A DNA stretch of 5,320 bases from Schaalia odontolytica (GTDB lineage: Bacteria; Actinomycetota; Actinomycetes; Actinomycetales; Actinomycetaceae). The stretch is taken from the NCBI GenBank assembly GCA_958415245.1, contig CATYYP010000135.1:1-5320 (forward strand), read 5' to 3'. Shown here piece after piece: positions 1 to 5,320 of this stretch; the first letter of the stretch is position 1; each line of letters starts with the position of its first letter. Below the pieces are notes generated by a model. It saw nothing but the letters and a program-made list of their open reading frames with translations, ran no database searches and was not told where the DNA came from. The position numbers were made by a program, and so were the translations under genes.

Positions 1-57
1 GATGTCATGCGTCGGACGGCAGGGATCGTGCCTGCCCGTCATCTCGAAGGAGTCTGA
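1..57 (+). CDS. C-terminal end of an upstream gene, probably a DUF3000 family protein (partial)
   Basis: The reading frame is open from the left edge and ends at TGA 55-57, giving 18 residues: DVMRRTAGIVPARHLEGV. The ending resembles, from memory, the C-terminus of actinobacterial DUF3000 proteins, which have an 'AG(L/I)xP' segment shortly before the end. DUF3000 genes are also the usual upstream neighbour of RNase D in Actinobacteria. The stop codon touches the GTG start of the next gene and contains its ribosome binding site in the last codons, so the two are likely co-transcribed and possibly translationally coupled. The function of DUF3000 is unknown. With only 18 codons visible, the family call is an inference; the existence of a coding end here is better supported than its identity. 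Confidence 0.45.
   Translation, partial: DVMRRTAGIVPARHLEGV
46..52 (+). promoter_or_regulatory. Shine-Dalgarno sequence for the RNase D gene
   Basis: GAAGGAG lies 5 bases before GTG 58-60, inside the final codons of the upstream reading frame. It supports GTG 58 as the start, rather than a start further downstream nearer the first conserved block of the exonuclease domain. Confidence 0.7.
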
Positions 58-1302
58 GTGCTGGTCAACAATGGCGGCGGTTTGCCGCAGGGCGATACGG
101 ATAATCCGGAGCTCATTGCGCAGCCGCGTGGGGGGACCCCCGCCGTCATTGACACCCAGAAGGATCTTGAGGCCGCAGCTCGTGCACTGAGCGCTGGTTC
201 GGCCCCGATCGCCCTGGACGTGGAACGGGCTCAGGGCTTCCGCTACGGCTCCGATCCTTACCTCGTGCAGATTCGCCGCGAGGACGTGGGCACGTTCCTC
301 ATCGACACGCATGCACTGACGGACCTGTCCGTGCTGCAGCCGGGCGTGGAGGACGTGTGGCTGCTGCACGATTGCCTGCAGGATCTGCCGAATTTGCGCC
401 AGGTTGGACTGCGCCCCTCCGCCCTGTTCGACACAGAGATCGCGGCGCGCCTCATCGGCCTGGAGCGTTTTGGCTTGGCGGCCGTCGCTGAGCAGGTGCT
501 CGGCCTGGGCCTCGTCAAGGATCACCAGGCCTCGGACTGGTCGGTGCGTCCCCTGCCGAAGGAGTGGCTGCGCTACGCCGCCCTCGATGTTGAGCTGCTG
601 ACGGAGCTCTACTATCGGCTCTCGAAGCGGCTCGATGAGATGGGCCGTTGGGAGTGGGCGCAGCAGGAGTTCGCCTACGCCCTGTCGGTGACCCCTCCCG
701 GTCCGAAACCCGATCGCTGGCGGTCTGTGCCCGGCGCGGGCAAGATCCGTTCTCGCCGCGGCCTCGCGGTCTTGAAGGCCCTGTGGGAGACGCGCGAGTC
801 GATCGCCCAGCGCATCGACCTGAGCCCCGGCCGCCTCGTGCGTAACGCCGCCCTTGTGCGCGCGGCCTCGAATCCTCCGCGCAACAAACGCGCACTCATG
901 AGCATCAGCGAGTTCCGCTCCCCCGTTGCCCGCCAGTATGAGGACGAGTGGATGCGAGCCCTCGCCAGCGTGGCCGCCATGACGGAGGACGAGCTGCCTC
1001 CCAAACGCAAGCCCGTGCAGCCCGGGTCGATCCCGGAACCGCGCCACTGGAATCGCATTGACGAGGCCTCGGCCGCGCGCCTGGGAACGGTGCGTAATGC
1101 GGTCGCTTCGGTCGCGTCGAGTCTCGGTCTGGCACCCGAGGTTGTGCTCGCTCCCCAGGTGCAGCGCTACGTCGCGTGGGCGCCCCTGGATCCGTCACGC
1201 CCGTCGGGTGATGAGGTCGAGGAGCGTATGGTCAATCGCGGTGCGCGCGACTGGCAGATCGATCTGACGCTCGACCCGATTTGCGACGCTCTCGGCGTCT
1301 GA
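58..1302 (+). CDS. rnd: Ribonuclease D (DEDD-family 3'-5' exonuclease with HRDC domain)
   Basis: This is a complete 414-residue cytoplasmic protein, somewhat longer than E. coli RNase D (about 375). RNase D is a two-metal-ion 3'-to-5' exoribonuclease that trims the 3' ends of tRNA precursors and other small RNAs. The DEDD signature is intact: LDVE gives D54 and E56 (Exo I), LHDCLQDL gives D109 (Exo II), and YAALD gives Y173 and D177 (Exo III, the DEDDy type). The characteristic DWSVRPL block is at about 160-166. An HRDC-like nucleic-acid-binding domain follows at about 228-305 (GLAVLKALWETRE, then PPRNKRAL). A lysine/proline-rich linker at about 311-328 leads to a C-terminal helical domain (about 330-414) typical of actinobacterial homologues. 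The first 25 or so residues look unconserved, but GTG 58 has a well-placed Shine-Dalgarno sequence and abuts the upstream stop. It is probably the last gene of an operon with the DUF3000-like gene and converges with dxs. Domain identity is clear; the in vivo substrate is inferred from the family. Confidence 0.93.
   Translation: MLVNNGGGLPQGDTDNPELIAQPRGGTPAVIDTQKDLEAAARALSAGSAPIALDVERAQGFRYGSDPYLVQIRREDVGTFLIDTHALTDLSVLQPGVEDVWLLHDCLQDLPNLRQVGLRPSALFDTEIAARLIGLERFGLAAVAEQVLGLGLVKDHQASDWSVRPLPKEWLRYAALDVELLTELYYRLSKRLDEMGRWEWAQQEFAYALSVTPPGPKPDRWRSVPGAGKIRSRRGLAVLKALWETRESIAQRIDLSPGRLVRNAALVRAASNPPRNKRALMSISEFRSPVARQYEDEWMRALASVAAMTEDELPPKRKPVQPGSIPEPRHWNRIDEASAARLGTVRNAVASVASSLGLAPEVVLAPQVQRYVAWAPLDPSRPSGDEVEERMVNRGARDWQIDLTLDPICDALGV
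1285..1299. terminator. Short hairpin at the convergent junction, weak terminator candidate
   Basis: GACGC-TCTCG-GCGTC forms a 5-bp GC-rich stem with a 5-base loop in the last codons of the RNase D gene, just before its TGA. No run of T follows on either strand, so it does not look like a standard intrinsic terminator. It is listed because it is the clearest stem near the rnd/dxs junction. Chance formation in GC-rich coding DNA is quite possible. Confidence 0.18.
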
Positions 1303-1312
1303 TTCGAATGTT

Positions 1313-3214
1313 CTAGCGCTCGCCGATTCGCTCGACGAGCTCGCGGGCTGCGCGTTCAATGCCGTCGGCGTCGAAGCCGAACTGCGCGATCATGGCTGCG
1401 CGGTCGCCGTGTTCGGGGAATCCCTGCGGCACGCCCAGGCAGCGCACGGGAACACCCGTCTCCGTGACCGCGTCGCGCAGCGACCATCCGAAACCGCCCT
1501 GGACGATTCCGTCCTCGACGCTCACGACGCAGTCGTAGTCCCGGGCCAGCGTCGCCAGGTCCGGGCAGATGGGGATCATCCACTGCGGATCCGCGACCGT
1601 GACGCTCACTCCGTCGGCCGACAGGCGACGCGCAGCCTCGATCGCATCGGGCGCACACGCGCCGGTACCCACGATAAGCACCTGAGCACGTGAATCAGCC
1701 ACTGCCTCGTCGAAGAGGATGTCCACTCCCCCGACGCGGCGGAGCGCCGGCATGGGCTCGGGCAGCGACCCCTTGCGGTACCGGATGACAGTGGGAGCAT
1801 CATCGACGTCGAGTGCCTCACGAAGGCGCGCGCGTAGCGTCTGCTCGTCGCGGGGAGCCGCCAGACGCAGGCCCGGGATCAGCGAGCACATCGCAATGTC
1901 CCAGACGCCGTTATGCGAGGCGCCGTCCGCGCCCGTCACTCCCGCGCGGTCCAGCACGAAAGTAACGCCCGCGCGATGGAGGCCGACGTCCATGAGAAGC
2001 TGGTCGAAGCCGCGGTTCAGGAAGGTCGCGTAGAGCGCCACGACAGGGTGTGCGCCCTGGTAGGCCATGCCGGCGGCGGAGGCGACGGCCTCGGCCTCGG
2101 CGATGCCGACGTCGATCACGCGACCCGGGTAGGCCTCGTGCATGGGGCCAAGGCCCACGGGACGCATCATCGCGGCCGTAATCCCAACGATGTCGTCGCG
2201 TGTGGCAGCCTGAGCGCAGATCTCGTCGGCGAAAACTCCCGTCCACCCGAAGCGCTCGGGGGCGACCGGGAGCCCGGTCTCAGGGTGAATCGGGCCGACC
2301 GCGTGGAAGCGGTCAGCGATATCTTCCTCGGCCGGCGTATAGCCGCGGCCCTTTTCGGTGATCATGTGGACGAGGACCGGCTCGTCGAGGGATCGACCGC
2401 GGCGCAGAGCGGTCTCGACCGCCGCGATGTCGTGGCCGTTCACGGGGCCGATGTACTTCAGGCCCAGGTCTTCGAACATGACCTGGGGCATCAGCGCGTC
2501 CTTGATGCCCGATTTCAGACCGTGCAGCGCGTCGTAGGCCGCACGTCCCGGCGTACCGTGGCTCAGCAGGTGCTGTTTGCCCCACGCCAGAGCCTTCTCG
2601 TATCTGGCGGAGGTGCGCAGCGCGTCCAGGTGGGCCGCGAGACCGCCGATCGTCGGCGCATAGGAACGACCGTTGTCGTTGACGATGATCATGATGCGGC
2701 GGTTTTTCGCCGTCGCGATGTTGTTGAGTGCCTCCCAGGCGAGGCCACCCGTCAGCGCGCCATCACCGATGACGCCCACGGTCCACGTGCGATTCCCCTG
2801 GCGATGCTTCTCACGCGAGATGCCATCCACCCACGCGATCGACGCCGACGCATGCGAGGACTCGACAACGTCGTGCTCAGACTCACCGCGCGACGGGTAG
2901 CCGGACAGGCCCCCCGGGCAACGCAGCGAGGAGAAATCCTGACGTCCGGTGAGGAGCTTATGCACGTACGCCTGGTGGCCGGTGTCAAAAATGATCGTAT
3001 CCTGCGGGGAGCGAAACACCCGGTGCAGGCCGATCGTCAGCTCGACGACGCCCAGGTTCGGGCCGAGATGCCCGCCCGTGCGCGACACGTTGTCAATCAG
3101 GAACGCGCGAATTTCCGCCGCCAATTCGTCCAGCTGCTCGCGTTCCAGGCGACGCAGCTCCCGCGGTGCGCTGCAGCGCGACAGCAGGTCGCGTGACTCT
3201 CGTGTTCCAGACAT
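1313..3214 (-). CDS. dxs: 1-deoxy-D-xylulose-5-phosphate synthase
   Basis: This complete 633-residue protein has the usual length for Dxs. The enzyme condenses pyruvate with glyceraldehyde 3-phosphate, using thiamine diphosphate and Mg2+ and releasing CO2, to make DXP, the first intermediate of the MEP isoprenoid pathway and a precursor of thiamine and pyridoxal phosphate; it is a cytosolic homodimer. Visible landmarks: TGGHLGPNLG with H49; DTGHQAY with H80; the ThDP/Mg motif GDGALTGG (D151) through NDN (N181); TEKGRGY (286-292); the pyrimidine-domain block DVGIAE with the activating glutamate E373; FLNRGFDQ with R401; DRAGVTGADGASHNG with R423, D430 and H434; R478 for phosphate binding; and a transketolase C-terminal domain from about 508. 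Oddities: the usual GIAEQHA reads GIAEAEA, GPVDGHD reads GPVNGHD, and the motif after R478 is YRKG rather than YPRG/FPKG. ATG 3212-3214 lacks a good Shine-Dalgarno but sits 7 bases after a -10 hexamer, suggesting a leaderless message. The gene converges with rnd and diverges from the S9 peptidase gene. The family assignment is firm; a paralogue with altered properties is the main alternative. Confidence 0.95.
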   Translation of the reverse strand: MSGTRESRDLLSRCSAPRELRRLEREQLDELAAEIRAFLIDNVSRTGGHLGPNLGVVELTIGLHRVFRSPQDTIIFDTGHQAYVHKLLTGRQDFSSLRCPGGLSGYPSRGESEHDVVESSHASASIAWVDGISREKHRQGNRTWTVGVIGDGALTGGLAWEALNNIATAKNRRIMIIVNDNGRSYAPTIGGLAAHLDALRTSARYEKALAWGKQHLLSHGTPGRAAYDALHGLKSGIKDALMPQVMFEDLGLKYIGPVNGHDIAAVETALRRGRSLDEPVLVHMITEKGRGYTPAEEDIADRFHAVGPIHPETGLPVAPERFGWTGVFADEICAQAATRDDIVGITAAMMRPVGLGPMHEAYPGRVIDVGIAEAEAVASAAGMAYQGAHPVVALYATFLNRGFDQLLMDVGLHRAGVTFVLDRAGVTGADGASHNGVWDIAMCSLIPGLRLAAPRDEQTLRARLREALDVDDAPTVIRYRKGSLPEPMPALRRVGGVDILFDEAVADSRAQVLIVGTGACAPDAIEAARRLSADGVSVTVADPQWMIPICPDLATLARDYDCVVSVEDGIVQGGFGWSLRDAVTETGVPVRCLGVPQGFPEHGDRAAMIAQFGFDADGIERAARELVERIGER

Positions 3215-3221
3215 GAGAACC

Positions 3222-3250
3222 AGTGTAGTTGCCGAAGCGTCTCATCTACA
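3222..3250 (-). promoter_or_regulatory. Probable leaderless promoter of dxs
   Basis: On the minus strand a -10 hexamer TACACT (3222-3227) is followed by GGTTCTC and then ATG. This places the expected transcription start at or within a base or two of the A of the start codon. The hexamer fits the actinobacterial TANNNT pattern. With a 17-base spacer, the -35 position holds TGTAGA (3245-3250), a poor match to TTGACA (3 of 6). No purine-rich Shine-Dalgarno sequence occurs before the ATG, which agrees with leaderless translation, common in Actinobacteria. Confidence 0.5.
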
Positions 3251-3304
3251 GATCAAAGTGCATGTCAGGTACGTTCGGCCCGCGCAGGCGACAAGCGCGC
3301 GCAC

Positions 3305-3310
3305 TAAGAT
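3305..3310 (+). promoter_or_regulatory. Candidate -10 element for the S9 peptidase gene
   Basis: TAAGAT fits the TANNNT pattern of actinobacterial -10 boxes and lies 38 bases before the ATG. A start about 7 bases downstream would give a leader of about 30 bases that includes the Shine-Dalgarno sequence. There is no recognisable -35 at 17-18 bases upstream, where the sequence is GC-rich, so the call rests on the hexamer and its position. Confidence 0.4.
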
Positions 3311-3336
3311 AGGTGGTGTTGGCTCGCCGTACCGCT

Positions 3337-3344
3337 TAAGGAGG
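3337..3344 (+). promoter_or_regulatory. Strong Shine-Dalgarno sequence for the S9 peptidase gene
   Basis: TAAGGAGG is a near-perfect complement of the 16S rRNA 3' end and ends 4 bases before ATG 3349-3351. It fixes the start codon and suggests efficient translation, in contrast to the divergent dxs gene. Confidence 0.8.
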
Positions 3345-3348
3345 CACT

Positions 3349-5320
3349 ATGTCCGTCACCGTCGCACCCCACGGCCTGTGGAAGTCCCCCATTTCGGGCG
3401 ATTCTTTCACTGCCCGTTCGGTCACGCTCTCCCAGGTTCGCGTCGACGGACCCGACACCTACTGGGTGGAGGGACATCCGCGCCAGGGCGGACGTGGGAC
3501 GCTGCTGCGCCGTCGCGGTACGGGGGAAACGGGCGAGGTCCTGCCTCTCATCGACGGTTCCCGCCTGCCCGATGTCGGCACGCGCGTGCACGAGTACGGC
3601 GGCAAGGCATACGCCGTTCACCACGGCGTCATCGTGTTCTCCGATCAGACCGACGGCCGCGTCTACGCCTTTGATACGGCCGATCCACGCCGCGTCGTGC
3701 GTCCCCTGACGACCCTGTCAAAGGTCCGCTACGGCGACTTCTGGATCGCCGACGTGCGCGACCTCGTGTACGCGGTGGCCGAGGACCACTCCGCCCCGGG
3801 CGAGCCCGTCAACAAGATTGTCGCTATTCCTCTCGATGGCTCCGCCGCCCGTGACGACAGCGCGATTATCACCGTGTTTGAGGGTACGGACTTCGCTCAG
3901 GCTCCGACGGTCTCCCCCGACGGCACGAAGATCGCCTGGATCACGTGGAACCACCCGAACATGCCGTGGACGTACTCGCAGCTGCGCGTCGCGTCCCTGA
4001 CGTTCGAGGGCACCATCGATCAGGAGGTCGTCCTGGTGGATCGCCCGGGCGTGTGCGTCTACGAGCCGCGCTGGACGCTCGACGGCGATCTCATCCACGT
4101 GGATGACTCCTCCGGCTGGGCAAACCTGTACCGCACTCAGGGCTTCGTCTGGCAGGAGGGCGAGGACCCGAACGCCTGGACCTCTCGTCTGCGCACTCGC
4201 GCGCTGCACCCGGGACCTCACGCGTTCTCGCACCCGCACTGGCAGCTGGGCCTGCACTCCTACGACAACTACGACAACGACTACCTCGTGTGCTCGTGGG
4301 CCGAGGACCAGGTCTGGCACATCGGCACCGTGCGCATCGACAACGGCATGGCCGAGGAGTGGGCAACCGGTTGGTGGCCGATCGGTAACGTCGCCGCTGC
4401 GGATGGCCGCGTCGTCTTCCTCGCGGATTCCGCGACGCACACTCCCGCGATCATTGAGGTGTCGCGTGGCAAGACCAAGGTGCTGCGTCCCTCGTCGGAG
4501 GCCGAGGTGCCCACCGCCCTCGTCTCCACGGCTGAGATGCTCACCTGGAAGACCTCGGACGGCGAGGAGGCTCACGGCTTCTACTACGCGCCCGTGAACC
4601 CCGAGTTCGCCGCCCCCGAGGGCGAGCTGCCTCCGCTCATCGTCAACGTGCACGGCGGACCGACTGAAGCAGCACGCCCCGGCCTACAGGTTCCCTTCCA
4701 GTACTGGACCAGCCGCGGCTTTGCGGTTCTGGACGTGAACTTCCGCGGGTCGACGTCTTTCGGCCGTCCCTACCGTGAGCGCATCAACGGCAACTGGGGC
4801 GTCATGGACGTTCAGGACTGCGTCGACGGCGCTCAGTACCTCATCGATCTGGGCCGCGTCGATCCGAAGCGAATCGCGATCCGTGGTCGTTCTTCCGGTG
4901 GCTTCACCGTGCTCAACGCGCTTGCGTCTTCCGATGTGTTCACTGCAGGCGCGTCGTTCTCGGGCATCGCCGACCTGGTCAAGCTGAAGGAAACCAGCCA
5001 CAAGTTCGAGTCGCACTACGACGCGATTCTGCTCGGCACCGATGACACCTCCGACCCGGTGTGGGCGCAGCGCTCGCCCATCAACCGTGTCGGTGAAATT
5101 AAGGCGCCGCTGATGCTTCTGCAGGGCACCGACGACCCGGTCGTTCCCGCCTCGCAGGCCCAGGAGATGTACGAGGCGCTGCGCGCCAACGGCAACGCGG
5201 TCGCCCTCAAGCTCTACCAGGGAGAGGGACACCGCTTCCGCTCAGCCATCAACATCAAGGATGCGTGGCAGTCGGAGCTGGCCTTCTACAGGACCGTCTG
5301 GGGCATCGCCACCGACGCCC
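3349..5320 (+). CDS. S9-family serine peptidase (prolyl oligopeptidase / acylaminoacyl-peptidase-like), 3' end cut by window
   Basis: The frame is open from ATG 3349 to the window edge, giving 657 codons without a stop. The family cleaves short peptides, often at proline or from blocked N-termini; the exact specificity cannot be read here. There is no signal peptide or membrane segment, so the enzyme should be cytosolic. Residues 1 to about 390 are Trp-rich and strand-like, as in the N-terminal beta-propeller that gates substrate size (for example the 'SPDGTKIAW' blade motif near 190). The alpha/beta-hydrolase domain follows: HGGPT (435-439), the DVNFRGSTSFGR block (about 462-473), the nucleophile elbow GRSSGG with S515, QGTDDPVVP with D596, and GEGHRF with H628. 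The Ser-Asp-His triad is therefore complete, and the length suggests that only a short C-terminal piece is missing. R514 before the nucleophile replaces the more common glycine of GGSxGG. The start is fixed by TAAGGAGG. The gene is transcribed divergently from dxs with no evident functional link. Confidence 0.92.
   Translation, partial: MSVTVAPHGLWKSPISGDSFTARSVTLSQVRVDGPDTYWVEGHPRQGGRGTLLRRRGTGETGEVLPLIDGSRLPDVGTRVHEYGGKAYAVHHGVIVFSDQTDGRVYAFDTADPRRVVRPLTTLSKVRYGDFWIADVRDLVYAVAEDHSAPGEPVNKIVAIPLDGSAARDDSAIITVFEGTDFAQAPTVSPDGTKIAWITWNHPNMPWTYSQLRVASLTFEGTIDQEVVLVDRPGVCVYEPRWTLDGDLIHVDDSSGWANLYRTQGFVWQEGEDPNAWTSRLRTRALHPGPHAFSHPHWQLGLHSYDNYDNDYLVCSWAEDQVWHIGTVRIDNGMAEEWATGWWPIGNVAAADGRVVFLADSATHTPAIIEVSRGKTKVLRPSSEAEVPTALVSTAEMLTWKTSDGEEAHGFYYAPVNPEFAAPEGELPPLIVNVHGGPTEAARPGLQVPFQYWTSRGFAVLDVNFRGSTSFGRPYRERINGNWGVMDVQDCVDGAQYLIDLGRVDPKRIAIRGRSSGGFTVLNALASSDVFTAGASFSGIADLVKLKETSHKFESHYDAILLGTDDTSDPVWAQRSPINRVGEIKAPLMLLQGTDDPVVPASQAQEMYEALRANGNAVALKLYQGEGHRFRSAINIKDAWQSELAFYRTVWGIATDA

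Noticed and set aside
2..190. 62-codon + strand frame overlapping the rnd start
   Set aside because: It overlaps the better-supported GTG 58 frame out of register, and its Arg/Ser-rich product has no recognisable motif.
1913..3196. 427-codon open frame on the + strand, antisense to dxs
   Set aside because: It is a shadow: its product is rich in Arg, Val and His with no recognisable domain, and it lies wholly opposite a clear dxs gene. Long antisense frames are expected in GC-rich genes.
3244..3253. ATCTACAGAT palindrome as an operator
   Set aside because: The half-sites are only 4 bases long and expected by chance; no known regulator site is matched. It is kept only as a remark on the intergenic region.
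3293..3305. GC-alternating stretch (GCGCGCGC) as a structural or regulatory element
   Set aside because: It is short and within normal variation for a GC-rich genome, and no repeat copies are seen elsewhere in the window.
2949..3674. 241-codon + strand frame bridging the dxs start, the intergenic region and the peptidase 5' end
   Set aside because: It overlaps two well-supported genes and the divergent promoter region, and the product is Arg/Ser-rich without any familiar motif.
3718..4653. 311-codon open frame on the minus strand opposite the S9 peptidase, with a run of valines
   Set aside because: The valine run is simply the antisense reading of the Tyr-Asp-Asn repeat region, and the sense strand encodes an unmistakable beta-propeller/hydrolase. 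No ribosome binding site or domain supports it.
4684..5232. 182-codon minus-strand frame opposite the S9 catalytic domain
   Set aside because: It is antisense to the conserved Ser-Asp-His region, and its composition is typical of a GC-rich shadow frame.

Overview
The window looks like ordinary chromosomal core sequence from a high-GC Gram-positive bacterium, probably in the Actinomycetaceae (Actinomyces/Schaalia-like). The reasons are strongly G/C-biased third codon positions, an actinobacterial-type ribonuclease D with a C-terminal extension, and a gene order I recall from Actinobacteria such as Mycobacterium, where a DUF3000-type gene and an RNase D gene converge on dxs. The genus is an inference. 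I see no mobile element, CRISPR array, tRNA/rRNA gene or phage gene.

Layout: bases 1-57 hold the last 18 codons of an upstream gene, probably DUF3000 by its ending and by synteny. Its TGA directly abuts the GTG start of a complete ribonuclease D gene (58-1302, +). After a 10-bp gap comes a complete convergent dxs gene (1313-3214, -), encoding 1-deoxy-D-xylulose-5-phosphate synthase, the entry enzyme of the MEP isoprenoid pathway. A 134-bp divergent intergenic region (3215-3348) carries a probable leaderless promoter for dxs and a -10 element plus a strong Shine-Dalgarno sequence for the next gene. An S9-family (prolyl oligopeptidase-like) serine peptidase gene (3349-5320, +) runs off the right edge with its catalytic triad already complete.

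The genes do not form a single pathway: RNase D acts in RNA 3'-end processing, Dxs in isoprenoid and thiamine/pyridoxal precursor supply, and the S9 enzyme in peptide breakdown. Only the DUF3000-like gene and RNase D look co-transcribed. I found no new multi-gene system. The points most worth checking are substitutions in Dxs next to its catalytic glutamate (GIAEAEA where GIAEQHA is usual), the apparently leaderless dxs start, the very tight convergent junction, and an arginine beside the nucleophilic serine of the S9 peptidase.
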